DNA of 64,000 nucleotides. It comes from Hyphomicrobiales bacterium. Lineage in GTDB: Bacteria; Pseudomonadota; Alphaproteobacteria; Rhizobiales; Xanthobacteraceae. The translations under genes were made by a program, and so were the position numbers. The notes under the pieces were generated by a model. The model ran no database searches. It saw only the letters and a list, made by a program, of their open reading frames with translations, and was not told the DNA's origin. Below are positions 45,119 through 52,929 of the stretch, piece by piece (within the stretch, counting starts at the first letter, position 1; each line of letters opens with the position of its first letter). The stretch lies in contig JAFKKG010000033.1 in NCBI GenBank assembly GCA_017305715.1, positions 1-64,000 of the forward strand, given 5' to 3'.

Positions 45119-46876
45119 TTACGTTTGAATCTGACCGGCGATCTGCTGAAGCTTGACCAACACGAACTCGGCGGGCTTCAGCGGCGCGAAACCAACGAGG
45201 ATGTTGACTATGCCTTTGTTGATGTCACTTTGCGTCGTCGTCTCCTTGTCGCATTTGACGAAGTAAGCCTCGCGCGGCGTCCCGCCCTGGAAGGCACCCT
45301 GCCGGAACAGGTCATTCATGAACGCGCCGACGTTCAGCCGTATTTGGGCCCATAGCGGCTCGTCGTTGGGTTCGAACACGACCCAGTGAGTCCCGCGATA
45401 GAGGCTCTCTTCGATAAAGAGCGCGGTGCGACGGACGGGAATGTATTTCCACTCGGAGGCAAGGCGATCGTCGCCTTGCAGGGTACGCGCGCCCCAGACG
45501 ATGCGGCCCGCGGCCGGCATCGAGCGAAGGCAATTGACGCCGAGCGGGTTGAGTTCACCATTCTCACCATCGGTGAGCGGAACAGCCAGCTGTGGAACCC
45601 CCACGAGAGTGGCCTCGAAACCTGCCGGCGCTTTCCATACCCCACGTGTCGTATCAGTGCGTGCAAAAATCCCAGCCACGGCGCCACAAGGAACGAAGCT
45701 GAGCGTCTGATCACCGAGCAAGGGATCGGGTTGTCGCAATCTAGGGAAAAACAGTGCTGCGTTCTTGCTATTGGTACCGAGACCCGCGACGCCGCCCTTG
45801 GCTTTCTCTTTGCTGTTCCAGTCCGCAGGCGGATCAACCAGAAGCATCGCGCGCCGTTGTTCACAATATTGTCCGGCCGCACTGATTACCGCTGCATCGA
45901 CGTTATCGTCGCTCTTATAGGGCGGGATACACAGGATGTTAAAAAGGTCTGCATCCGCCAGGCCGTACAATCCTTTCTTGCCCGCTTGCTTTCCTGGACC
46001 GATAAAATCATCCTTGCTCAGGTCCTTTCCGTCTGATCCGCCAAAATCTGCTTTGGCTTTCTCCAGATCGGTCTTTGCAGTAGCAACCTTAGTTGTATCA
46101 TTACTTTGTCGCGCGGCGGCCAACCGACTTTCAGCTTCAGTTGCGAGGTCGGTACGTATCTTATCGAGATCTTGCTGATCAGCTTCTACCAGTGTGGTGG
46201 CAGCTTCTATTTTTGCTTTATCGGTCGGACTATTCGTCAGCGTTGCTGCGAGATCACCCTTATCCTTGTCGAGCTTTGCTTGCGCGTCACGGATTTTTTG
46301 GAGCTTCGGAGGTTTTCCAATGTCTCCGGAAAACCGGACTAGATTCGATTCCGACTCGAGAATTCGATCAATTCGCCTGGTCGAATCAACGAGGGTGAGA
46401 TTTCGAAACTGTTCGACCTCACCATCGGCTCGGTTAACGACGGTTAGATTGAAAAGCTGATCAGCCTTCAGACCCATTGAATCCGCAACCGCCTCTGTGA
46501 CGTCCAAATCAACGGCCGCTCGCAGATTCTTGCCCCAATCACCGTCATCGGCAGCTATCAACTTGAGGTCATCCACGGAAATGATGGCCTTGCCTTTTCC
46601 CGTGCCGTCGTCGCCATAGAGGCGAACAATGATCGCTTGGGCGCCGCCATTGAGGAAAAAGTCGCGCACCGCATATCCAAGTTTGCTTTTTTTCCAAAGC
46701 CCGCCGAAGCGACGTTCGAAATCTGCATAGCCATTAATGACAATCGGTAGATTTGTAGGCCCACGCGCTGAGCGCCCAACAAACGCGGCAATCGAAGTTC
46801 CCACGCCGATAATGGTGTGTACCCCGCTCGGAATTTCCTCGATATAGACGCCCGGATAAGTCAGTGCTGATGGCAT
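45119..46876 (-). CDS. Contractile sheath protein (Afp2-4-like) with helical insertion
   Basis: The 585-aa protein begins TYPGVYIEEIPSGVHTIIGV then TSIAAFVGRSARGP and FERRFGGLW, the standard sheath N-terminus, and ends with GTHWVVFEPNDEPLWAQIRL, DLFRQGAFQGGTPREAYFVK and VGFAPLKPAEFV. A Lys/Asp/Ala-rich, heptad-like segment at about 193-280 interrupts the surface domain and has a lower GC content than the flanks. A single sheath gene serves the whole particle here. Its promoter probably lies in the 121-bp gap upstream (46877-46997). Confidence 0.93.
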   Translation of the reverse strand: MPSALTYPGVYIEEIPSGVHTIIGVGTSIAAFVGRSARGPTNLPIVINGYADFERRFGGLWKKSKLGYAVRDFFLNGGAQAIIVRLYGDDGTGKGKAIISVDDLKLIAADDGDWGKNLRAAVDLDVTEAVADSMGLKADQLFNLTVVNRADGEVEQFRNLTLVDSTRRIDRILESESNLVRFSGDIGKPPKLQKIRDAQAKLDKDKGDLAATLTNSPTDKAKIEAATTLVEADQQDLDKIRTDLATEAESRLAAARQSNDTTKVATAKTDLEKAKADFGGSDGKDLSKDDFIGPGKQAGKKGLYGLADADLFNILCIPPYKSDDNVDAAVISAAGQYCEQRRAMLLVDPPADWNSKEKAKGGVAGLGTNSKNAALFFPRLRQPDPLLGDQTLSFVPCGAVAGIFARTDTTRGVWKAPAGFEATLVGVPQLAVPLTDGENGELNPLGVNCLRSMPAAGRIVWGARTLQGDDRLASEWKYIPVRRTALFIEESLYRGTHWVVFEPNDEPLWAQIRLNVGAFMNDLFRQGAFQGGTPREAYFVKCDKETTTQSDINKGIVNILVGFAPLKPAEFVLVKLQQIAGQIQT

Positions 46877-46997
46877 TGGATTCTCCTAAGGTCCGTCGTT
46901 AAGCTGAAATGCAATCTTTCCGCAGGTAGCCGCGGCCGCAATGCGCGCTCGAACGCGCTTCTTCTTGGACTCGATGAATGTTGCGACTGGTGAAGCT

Positions 46998-47585
46998 TTA
47001 CGCATGTGCAAGCTCCGTTTTGGACGCGTCGCTCAACTTTCCAGCGATCGCTCTTACCAAATCCTTGAAGTCGACCCCCGCCGCCCGCAACGCCCGGTCC
47101 GGATCCTTGCGCGCGGGGTCAAGGTCACCGGCACTCTTCACATCCTTGTTCGGATCCAGGTTGAACCGTTTGCAGGCGAAGGCCGCCAAGCCGACGCAAC
47201 GCTTGTAGGCCTCGGGGCCATCGACGGCCCCGCCGAAACAGAGATTGATCGCCAGCGTGGTCTCATGAGCATCGAGCTCCCCGGTCGACGTTCTGGTCTC
47301 GACAAAGCGGGCTTGTTCCACGATACCGACGCGGCTGGTCAGCGCGGGAACACACTCAATGATGTTGTTGTCGTCGACGAGGAAATGCCCATAAGCTTGG
47401 CCTATGTCCTTTGCCGCCTCGCTCGCGGTCAGGGCCGGCCAACCGGTATCGCCGATCACGATTTCGGTGAATCCCTTCACGAGCTTTCCCGTCCGCGAAG
47501 TGGCCAGGACGTCCGGCTTCGCCTTGGGAATCCACTGCCGGACTAACCCATAGCCGCCGAACGCTTCTGGTAGACAATCGGTCAT
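46998..47585 (-). CDS. Amidase-like protein upstream of the sheath gene
   Basis: 195 aa from the ATG at 47585; a GTG at 47597 is an alternative. The segment AYGHFLVDDNNIIECVPALT followed by ETTLAINLCFGG at about 95-120 resembles the core of amidase_2/peptidoglycan-recognition domains (a His beside a VDD strand, then a siGIE-like strand). The later Zn ligands usually found as HxDxxxKxCP are not evident; the corresponding region reads DLDPARKDPDRAL. It may be an inactive or divergent amidase that helps the particle engage or leave the cell wall. Family assignment is tentative. Confidence 0.5.
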   Translation of the reverse strand: MTDCLPEAFGGYGLVRQWIPKAKPDVLATSRTGKLVKGFTEIVIGDTGWPALTASEAAKDIGQAYGHFLVDDNNIIECVPALTSRVGIVEQARFVETRTSTGELDAHETTLAINLCFGGAVDGPEAYKRCVGLAAFACKRFNLDPNKDVKSAGDLDPARKDPDRALRAAGVDFKDLVRAIAGKLSDASKTELAHA

Positions 47586-47609
47586 GCTGCCTGCCACGTA
47601 CAGTTCCCG

Positions 47610-48113
47610 CTATTTAGATGCAGTGCGACGCTGCATGAACGTCTTCGCTTTTTGGATCAGGTCAGAAATCTTATCCACGCCCAGCGTTACGGCATCTGCG
47701 ACGAAGTAACTGAATGCGACAACGCCGAGCGCGCTGATCTTGCCGGTGAGCAACGGTGCTGCGGAAATTCCGGCGATGATCGCGGCGACCGTCACGGTGA
47801 CGAGCGCGGTGGGATCCAATACTTTCGGGCGACCCGCATTCAGTTGCCCGGTCGGCCACTCGCCGCGCCACCATAGTTGGATTAGGAGGCCAGCTATTCC
47901 CAAGACCGCCCCATACGCCATGGCAGACTTAAGGCTTGTTACGACGTTGGTTAAGCACAGCAGTGGACCGCTCACACAGTCCTTGATGCTAGTGAAGATG
48001 GCGGTCACATCCAGTTGGCTAGCGCTATCGGTGCCGGGGACCTTGACGAGAACAAGCAGCCAGAACAGCAGCCCGATGAAGAATCCGAAGATTCCTACCC
48101 TTGTGGACGTCAT
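47610..48113 (-). CDS. Accessory membrane protein of the eCIS locus
   Basis: The 167-aa protein has at least four hydrophobic segments: about 8-24 (IFGFFIGLLFWLLVLVK), 65-82, 103-125 (ALVTVTVAAIIAGISAAPLL) and 130-145. No family is recognised. It overlaps the zinc-ribbon membrane gene by 4 bp and precedes the amidase-like gene by 24 bp. Membrane proteins at this position may tether the particle or assist release; inference only. Confidence 0.65.
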   Translation of the reverse strand: MTSTRVGIFGFFIGLLFWLLVLVKVPGTDSASQLDVTAIFTSIKDCVSGPLLCLTNVVTSLKSAMAYGAVLGIAGLLIQLWWRGEWPTGQLNAGRPKVLDPTALVTVTVAAIIAGISAAPLLTGKISALGVVAFSYFVADAVTLGVDKISDLIQKAKTFMQRRTASK

Positions 48114-49126
48114 GGCTTGTCCTCCTTGGGCTGCACCGTGCTATCGGTCGGCGCCTGTACGGCGGCGTCAGAACCAGGCGACGGTGCGGCAACCTCCTCC
48201 TGCGCACCCCGCGCTCGATCGGGCCCGATCCGCCGCCATCTGCTCGTGAATTTGCCACCTATTGCAGTCAGCTCTGAGCGCCAGAACGCGACGCCGAAGG
48301 CAGCGCCGGCCACGACCAACGCAATGGAAAAAGCCAATGAGGTGTGATCGCTGAAGACATGCCCGGCCAGCCAGGCGAAAAAGAAGCAGAACGGCAAAGA
48401 CCCGAGTATGATTAGCGCGACATTTGAGCTTGCGGTGGTTCCGATCTTATTGAGGGCCGCATTCCTCATAGAAAACGGCCCATCCGGCGGCAGCGCCTGT
48501 AGCCTAACCAGCGACTCCGAATCGGGTCGGACCTTCTCGCGCCACCCCAGATCAATCAGCAATCCGCCGATCAGGAGGCCTGAGACAACGGAAATCGTGT
48601 CGACAGCGTTGGAAACCCAGGGGTGCCGGACCCCGCCGAGCTTGCTGAACCATCCCAGATAGGAGCCGAGGCACAGCAGTAGAACGATCAGCAGTGCCCA
48701 AATCAGCAGAGGAACCAGTCTGGACGGCTGCGCGACCGACAGCAGTTCTTCGTTCGAAAAGGTCGAACGACCGTCATCAGTCGTCAGCTTCGCCCGAATC
48801 CGGTATACGCCGGAATTCCTTCCGCTAATTTCAAATGTGTTGCTCCCCGCTTGCACCGGGGCGAGTTCTCCATCGATCTGGCCATCAATCGTGATCGAAA
48901 GCTCGGCAGAATCCGAGCACTTGTTTCCAAACTCCACATGGACGGTGACTTCGCTTTTGGTGTCCTCCCCGACGCTCCCGACGATTGCATCAAGCTTAAC
49001 CTGGTGCGGAGATGCAAGCGATTTTCCGCAATTGGGACACGCCATCACTCGCTCGTCCCACAACGCCTTTCCAGCAATTCGGCAGTCGCCGAAATTCGTG
49101 CAGGCTATCGTCGACATTGCGTTCAT
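48110..49126 (-). CDS. Zinc-ribbon membrane protein of the eCIS locus
   Basis: The 338-aa protein has an N-terminal Cys cluster (Cys9, Cys15, and CPNC at about 30-33) suggesting a zinc ribbon. A beta-sandwich-like domain follows (about 45-130, with VTVHVEFGNKCSDSAELSIT and FEISGRNSGVYRIRAKL), then four transmembrane stretches beginning with LVPLLIWALLIVLLLCLGSY, and a disordered acidic/Pro tail. No family is recognised. It overlaps both neighbours by 4 bp. Confidence 0.65.
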   Translation of the reverse strand: MNAMSTIACTNFGDCRIAGKALWDERVMACPNCGKSLASPHQVKLDAIVGSVGEDTKSEVTVHVEFGNKCSDSAELSITIDGQIDGELAPVQAGSNTFEISGRNSGVYRIRAKLTTDDGRSTFSNEELLSVAQPSRLVPLLIWALLIVLLLCLGSYLGWFSKLGGVRHPWVSNAVDTISVVSGLLIGGLLIDLGWREKVRPDSESLVRLQALPPDGPFSMRNAALNKIGTTASSNVALIILGSLPFCFFFAWLAGHVFSDHTSLAFSIALVVAGAAFGVAFWRSELTAIGGKFTSRWRRIGPDRARGAQEEVAAPSPGSDAAVQAPTDSTVQPKEDKP

Positions 49127-49383
49127 TGATCCGCTCGACGTGAAGGCAGTGAAACGCCGTGGCTTAGACGCAACCGCTCGGTGATGAAGTCGATCAGCGA
49201 CTGCCCGTGTTCAAACCAGTGTTCATCGCGGCCGTCCGTCACGTGACCGCGCCAGCCCTTCCCTTCCAGCCAAAGGTGAATCACGAAGCTCCTCTCGTTC
49301 GGCTGTTCATTTTGACCATCCATCGCGCGCCCGGGGAACGAGGATCCGACTTGGCAGTTGAGAGCGTAGCCTACGGCGCTCAC
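49123..49383 (-). CDS. Small eCIS-associated protein (FVIHLW...WRGHVTD type)
   Basis: The frame is 86 aa from a GTG at 49383, or 66 aa from the ATG at 49323 (MDGQNEQPNERSFVIHLWLE). The core RSFVIHLWLEGKGWRGHVTD followed by QSLIDFITERL matches a short beta-strand/helix protein often found at the head of eCIS operons. The ATG start is preferred on sequence character; neither has a strong ribosome-binding site. The stop overlaps the next gene (ATGA). Function unknown. Confidence 0.6.
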   Translation of the reverse strand: MSAVGYALNCQVGSSFPGRAMDGQNEQPNERSFVIHLWLEGKGWRGHVTDGRDEHWFEHGQSLIDFITERLRLSHGVSLPSRRADQ

Positions 49384-49648
49384 GCTTCAGGCACCCGTCG
49401 CCTACTTCCACAAAACTTGAGGGAAACGCCTATGTTACGGGGACAGCACCGGCTGGTCACCGCAGCAGCACCAACGCAAAAACCCGTGCGGACGATCGGC
49501 TCGATCAGTCCGTTGGCAATGCGGTCCAAGCTGGGGCAGTGATGGTTCGAGAGGCCGTCCCATTCGTTTCCGAATGGACGGCGAACAGCGTTAAGACGGC
49601 GGCTTTGTGCCCGTCGTTCGCGGGCGGCCCTGATCCATAGCGGCGATT
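49384..49648. promoter_or_regulatory. Gap before the regulator: likely promoter of the eCIS accessory operon
   Basis: No gene is seen here. As the operon 49383 to 46998 is read leftward, its promoter should lie in this 265-bp gap, downstream of the regulator gene. I cannot define -35/-10 boxes or an operator. Confidence 0.3.
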
Positions 49649-50398
49649 CTACAGCGATCGGTCAATTCTGATCCGCTCGACAAGGTCACGTATGGCCCTC
49701 GAAGGCGCTATGCCGAGTTCGTCTTTCAGGAGCTGCACGAGTCGTTCGTATTGCCGCATGGCTGCGACGCGTTGGCCCGACGCAAAGTAGAACGCGATGA
49801 CCTGTTGCTGAACCAGTTCTTGCAATGGCTCAATCCGAAGTGCGGACAAACCGGACGCAATTGCGCTCTCCACATCTCCGATCGCAGCGTAATGCTCCAT
49901 CAGGCGGCGATGTCCACGCAGACAAAGTAAACGCAACCGCTCGCGCTCAATCAGCACCCAGTTGTCATACCAGCCGAGCAGTAGATCACCGCGATAATGC
50001 CCGAGCGCGGCACTCAGACGTCGCACCAACGACGGCTCCAGCGCACCGGGCGGCGCCGTAAATGCGGGCGAAATGTCTTTCTCAAAAGCGACAATATCGA
50101 ACCAGATCGGAGCCAAAGGACTAATCCGCGGCTCACCGCGCGGCGAAAACTCCAGCCAGCTTGCTCCATCGACTTTCAGGGCGTTGCGCAACCGCGACAA
50201 TGCAGTACCGAGACAAGATTTGGCGCGCGAAGGTTCGTTCGAAGACCAGAACTGCTCGATGAGAACTTCGCGCGGATGGTCGATTTCGCGAAACAGCACC
50301 AGGTAAGCCAGGAACGAAATGTTCTGGCGCGATAACGCAATTTCGCGTTCGCCCGCCGAGACCCGAGTTCGGCCCAAAAACTCTACCGAAACCTGCAC
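49649..50398 (-). CDS. BTAD/SARP-type transcriptional regulator
   Basis: In this 249-aa protein, residues about 1-95 form an OmpR-like winged helix (MQVSVEFLGRTRVSAGEREI, then LSRQNISFLAYLVLFRE and LGTALSRLRNAL). Residues about 100-245 are a bacterial transcriptional activator (BTAD) TPR-like domain with DIVAFEKDI, YRGDLLLGWYDNWVLIERER and ALRIEPLQELVQQQVIAFYF, then GQRVAAMRQYERLVQLLKDELGIAPS. Such regulators occur at the edge of many eCIS loci and probably activate the operon. It is co-oriented with and upstream of all the eCIS genes. Confidence 0.85.
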   Translation of the reverse strand: MQVSVEFLGRTRVSAGEREIALSRQNISFLAYLVLFREIDHPREVLIEQFWSSNEPSRAKSCLGTALSRLRNALKVDGASWLEFSPRGEPRISPLAPIWFDIVAFEKDISPAFTAPPGALEPSLVRRLSAALGHYRGDLLLGWYDNWVLIERERLRLLCLRGHRRLMEHYAAIGDVESAIASGLSALRIEPLQELVQQQVIAFYFASGQRVAAMRQYERLVQLLKDELGIAPSRAIRDLVERIRIDRSL

Positions 50399-50916
50399 TT
50401 TACGCCCCCAACAACTTCACAAAAAAGGTATGCTCAGAATGGCGGTCCGCTCGAATAAACTACAAGCTTAGGGCTAATCGGGACACACTGCAATCTCAGA
50501 GTGTGAGTGCGGGATCGCTCTTTATTCCGAAACGAACGTCTGCAACGGATCGCGCGGACTCAAAACACGGGTTGAAGCAACGTAGAAAAACGACGGTCGC
50601 ACACGATTTGCGCTGGGTCGCGCGCCGGAAGGCCGTGCCGTCGCATGCGGTGCACCCTCTTGCGCCCCCGCTCTAGCTCCATGCTCGGGAAGTTGAAAAT
50701 CAGCTCACACAGACTGGAGCGGCCGCTTGGTCCATCGACCGCCGCTAGCCGTTCTCGTATCTTGCTGATTCAGTCACGCGCGAGATCCGGCGACTTCCAA
50801 ATAAGCTTAGCGAGCGAGTCCGTGATGCCGGAATGAACGGGACCGCCTTGGCAGGCGTAGAAAGGGTGAGCGTTCCTTAGAGCTGGTGGCCTCGCGCCGG
50901 TGGCGGCTCGAAAAAA
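50399..50916. other. Region upstream of the regulator; no gene seen
   Basis: About 520 bp with only short Arg/Ser-rich frames. The regulator promoter should be at its left end. The right end may be sequence that originally followed a tRNA-fMet gene, given the terminator and tRNA fragment just to the right. Confidence 0.4.
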
Positions 50917-50947
50917 GGAAAGGCCGCGCCGATGGGGCGGCCTTTCC
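50911..50947 (-). terminator. Rho-independent terminator following the tRNA-fMet fragment
   Basis: Arms ggaaaggccgc (50917-50927) and gcggcctttcc (50937-50947) form a perfect 11-bp stem with a 9-base loop; in the minus direction it is followed by TTTTTT (50916-50911). It sits 30 bp past the 3' end of the tRNA-fMet fragment, as expected for the native terminator of that tRNA gene. Confidence 0.85.
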
Positions 50948-50976
50948 AATTAACGCTGATAAATCAGCTTTTTATT

Positions 50977-51029
50977 TGGTTGCGGGGATAGGATTTGAAC
51001 CTATGACCTTCAGGTTATGAGCCTGACGA
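50977..51029 (-). repeat. 3' fragment of initiator tRNA-fMet (CAT); right border of the eCIS block
   Basis: On the minus strand the sequence reads from the anticodon stem (CGTCAGGCTCATAACCTGAAG) through the T-arm (ATAGG, TTCAAAT, CCTAT) to CCCCGCAACCA. The 5' half of the tRNA is missing: to the right, sequence stops matching a tRNA at about 51030. It is therefore an attachment-site remnant, not a functional gene. A diverged partner is at 26936-26974. Confidence 0.85.
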
Positions 51030-51093
51030 ACTTTCGCGAATAGACTGAAGCGACGAATAGCATTAAAGGCAGAGCTCCCGCTGAGTTCCTAAA

Positions 51094-52218
51094 ATGTCGA
51101 TCAAACTTGTCAAAATCCCCAGCAGCCCGAACTGGTACTTGCGCGGAACTATTCGCAAGGTTCGCGTCTACGAGACTACGGGTGTTGATGACAAAGCGAC
51201 GGCCGAAACGATCCGCGCACAACGCGAATGGGAAATCCTGCAAGGCAGTGTCTTTGGCTCAAAGGCGACAACCACAACACTAACCCGCGCCGCCGTGATC
51301 TATCTGGAGAACGGCGGCGAGACGCGATTCATCAAACCGATTACCGACTATTTCGGCGACACACCTCTCGCCAAGATTGACCAAGAGGCCGCCGACAAAT
51401 GCGCGCGGACTCTGTATCCGAACCTCGCGCCGGCGACGATCGTGCGGCAAGTCTATACGCCCCTCACGTCGATGATCACGGCCGCGTCGCACGCCGGCCT
51501 TTGCTCGCCCATCAAATTCAAACGGCCTAAGATGCCAAAGGGCCGGGTGCGCTGGATCACGCACGCCGAGGCCGATCGGTTGCTCAAGGCGTGTTCGGAT
51601 GCGTTGCGCCCGCTCGTCGCCTTCCTGCTTTACACAGGCGCGCGCGCCGGCGAGGCGCTATGGCTCGACTGGCGTTTCGTCGATCTAAAACGCGCGCAAG
51701 TGCAATTCCTCGACACCAAGAACGGCACCGATCGCGGCGTGCCGCTGCACCCGGCCCTCGTCGCGATCCTCGCGAACTTGTCGCACCGCGAGGGTGAGGT
51801 TTTCCGCAAGGCGAACGGCATGCCGTATGCCTACCTCGACGAGGATAACGATCTCGATCGCTCGGCCGGCTCGCGGATCAAGAAAGGCTTCAAGGCGTCG
51901 TGCAAGCGCGCCGGGATTGACAATTTCACGCCGCACGATTGCCGGCACACTTGGGCAACGTGGCACTATCAGGAAAACCGCGATCTCAATTTGCTGATGC
52001 ACCTCGGCGGCTGGTCGAGCCTGTCAATGGTGTTGCGCTATGCGCACGTCAACGTCGCGCACGCCGCCCCCTCGATCGAGATCATGCCGACGATCGGGGC
52101 CAAGACGCCGAGCCGAAAGAAAGTGCGCCAGATGATCGACGCGGCGGCCAAGCGCGGGGCCAGGTCCGGCAAGGCCGCGGCGCCGGCAAAGAAAGCCAAG
52201 CGCAAGGCGATGGCGTGA
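51094..52218 (+). CDS. int: Tyrosine recombinase/integrase of the island
   Basis: In this 374-aa protein the catalytic residues of phage-type integrases are visible: Arg184 in TGARAGEAL, Lys209 in DTKNG, His281 and Arg284 in HDCRHTWATW, Trp307 in LGGWSS (the frequent His-to-Trp variant) and Tyr317 in RYAHVN. The N-terminus includes a SAM-like core-binding domain (about 60-140), and the tail is Lys/Ala-rich (AAPAKKAKRKAMA). It lies 64 bp right of the tRNA-fMet fragment and about 650 bp left of the tRNA-Val repeat, so it could serve either attachment site. The tRNA-Val pair, being exact, is the better match. Confidence 0.93.
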   Translation: MSIKLVKIPSSPNWYLRGTIRKVRVYETTGVDDKATAETIRAQREWEILQGSVFGSKATTTTLTRAAVIYLENGGETRFIKPITDYFGDTPLAKIDQEAADKCARTLYPNLAPATIVRQVYTPLTSMITAASHAGLCSPIKFKRPKMPKGRVRWITHAEADRLLKACSDALRPLVAFLLYTGARAGEALWLDWRFVDLKRAQVQFLDTKNGTDRGVPLHPALVAILANLSHREGEVFRKANGMPYAYLDEDNDLDRSAGSRIKKGFKASCKRAGIDNFTPHDCRHTWATWHYQENRDLNLLMHLGGWSSLSMVLRYAHVNVAHAAPSIEIMPTIGAKTPSRKKVRQMIDAAAKRGARSGKAAAPAKKAKRKAMA

Positions 52219-52300
52219 CCGTCGATCGCGCCAAGGCGTTCGCGGCGAATGGTGGGGTCTTGGCCCGTTAGCCGCATGGGCGGCCGCGGCAAGCCGTTGC

Positions 52301-52809
52301 GGGATGGCCGCAGCGATCGCCGGCGGCTTGATGATTTGCGCCACCGTGTTGCTTCTGATCTCGGGAGAGGACACAAAATGAAACAACGCAAAGAGCGCGT
52401 GCCGGCCGGGCCGGTGCGGATCGTCGGGCCGTTTAGCGTTCGGTCGAAACAGGCCGGCGGCGATGCGCCGGCTATGCGACGAGATCGCCGGCGCCGATCC
52501 GGCGTTTCGGATGGCGCGCGAGATCGAACCCGAGGCGTTCGGCTCGATCGGCCCCGGCATGGCGCGACGGCGCCGCGAGGCGAGCGCGCAAGCCAAGGCG
52601 CTGACATGGGGCGACATCCGCATCGACGGCCAGTTTGATCTTCGATCGAATATGACGCCGACGGCCGCGAGGGCGAGGCCAAACCGTTGACGGCGGAAAC
52701 GCTGGCGCGCTACCGGCGGATTCGCGACGCCGAGATCGCAGCGACAATGGCGCGGGCGATCGCGGCCGGGCAAAGCGTTCCCTTCATGGCGATTGTGAAA
52801 AATCCGTGA
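52301..52809 (+). pseudogene. Decayed small genes between integrase and attR
   Basis: A 26-codon hydrophobic frame (MAAAIAGGLMICATVLLLIS) at 52304-52381 ends in an ATGA overlap with an ATG at 52378 that has a strong GGAGAGG ribosome-binding site (MKQRKERVPAGPVRIVGPFS). Protein-like sequence then continues in two further frames: MRRLCDEIAGADPAFRMARE to GQFD (52463 onward), and IEYDADGREGEAKPLTAETL to AIVKNP, ending at 52809. The frame changes suggest a broken accessory gene. No family recognised. Confidence 0.4.
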
Positions 52810-52810
52810 A
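52795..52810 (+). promoter_or_regulatory. 16-bp repeat inside attR, matching one inside attL
   Basis: gtgaaaaatccgtgaa is identical to 5074-5089. It lies 62 bp before the right tRNA-Val repeat; its partner lies 95 bp after the left one. Candidate integrase or excisionase arm site. Confidence 0.45.
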
Positions 52811-52872
52811 ATCGCGCTCACAAAACGTCGAAAATAAAATAAGTTCTATACGTTGATATGTATGGCGCGCTA

Positions 52873-52919
52873 CCTTCACACGGGAGAGGTCCAAGGTTCG
52901 ATCCCTTGTGCGTCCACCA
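52873..52919 (+). repeat. attR: tRNA-Val 3' direct repeat, right copy
   Basis: Exact 47-bp copy of the anticodon-to-CCA part of tRNA-Val (4932-4978). The 5' half of the tRNA is absent, so this is not a functional tRNA gene but the right boundary of the island. Confidence 0.93.
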
Positions 52920-52929
52920 TCGTTTCGAT

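Noticed and set aside
27051-49383. A prophage or a type VI secretion system
   Set aside because: There are no capsid, portal, terminase or lysis genes, and no TssJLM membrane complex or ClpV. DUF4255, DUF4157, the Afp15-like ATPase and DUF6519 are eCIS markers.
50977-51029. A functional tRNA-fMet gene
   Set aside because: The 5' half (acceptor strand and D-arm) is absent beyond about 51030, so no cloverleaf forms.
52873-52919. A second tRNA-Val gene
   Set aside because: Only the anticodon-to-3' half is present; the acceptor and D-arm 5' sequences are missing. It is the attR copy.
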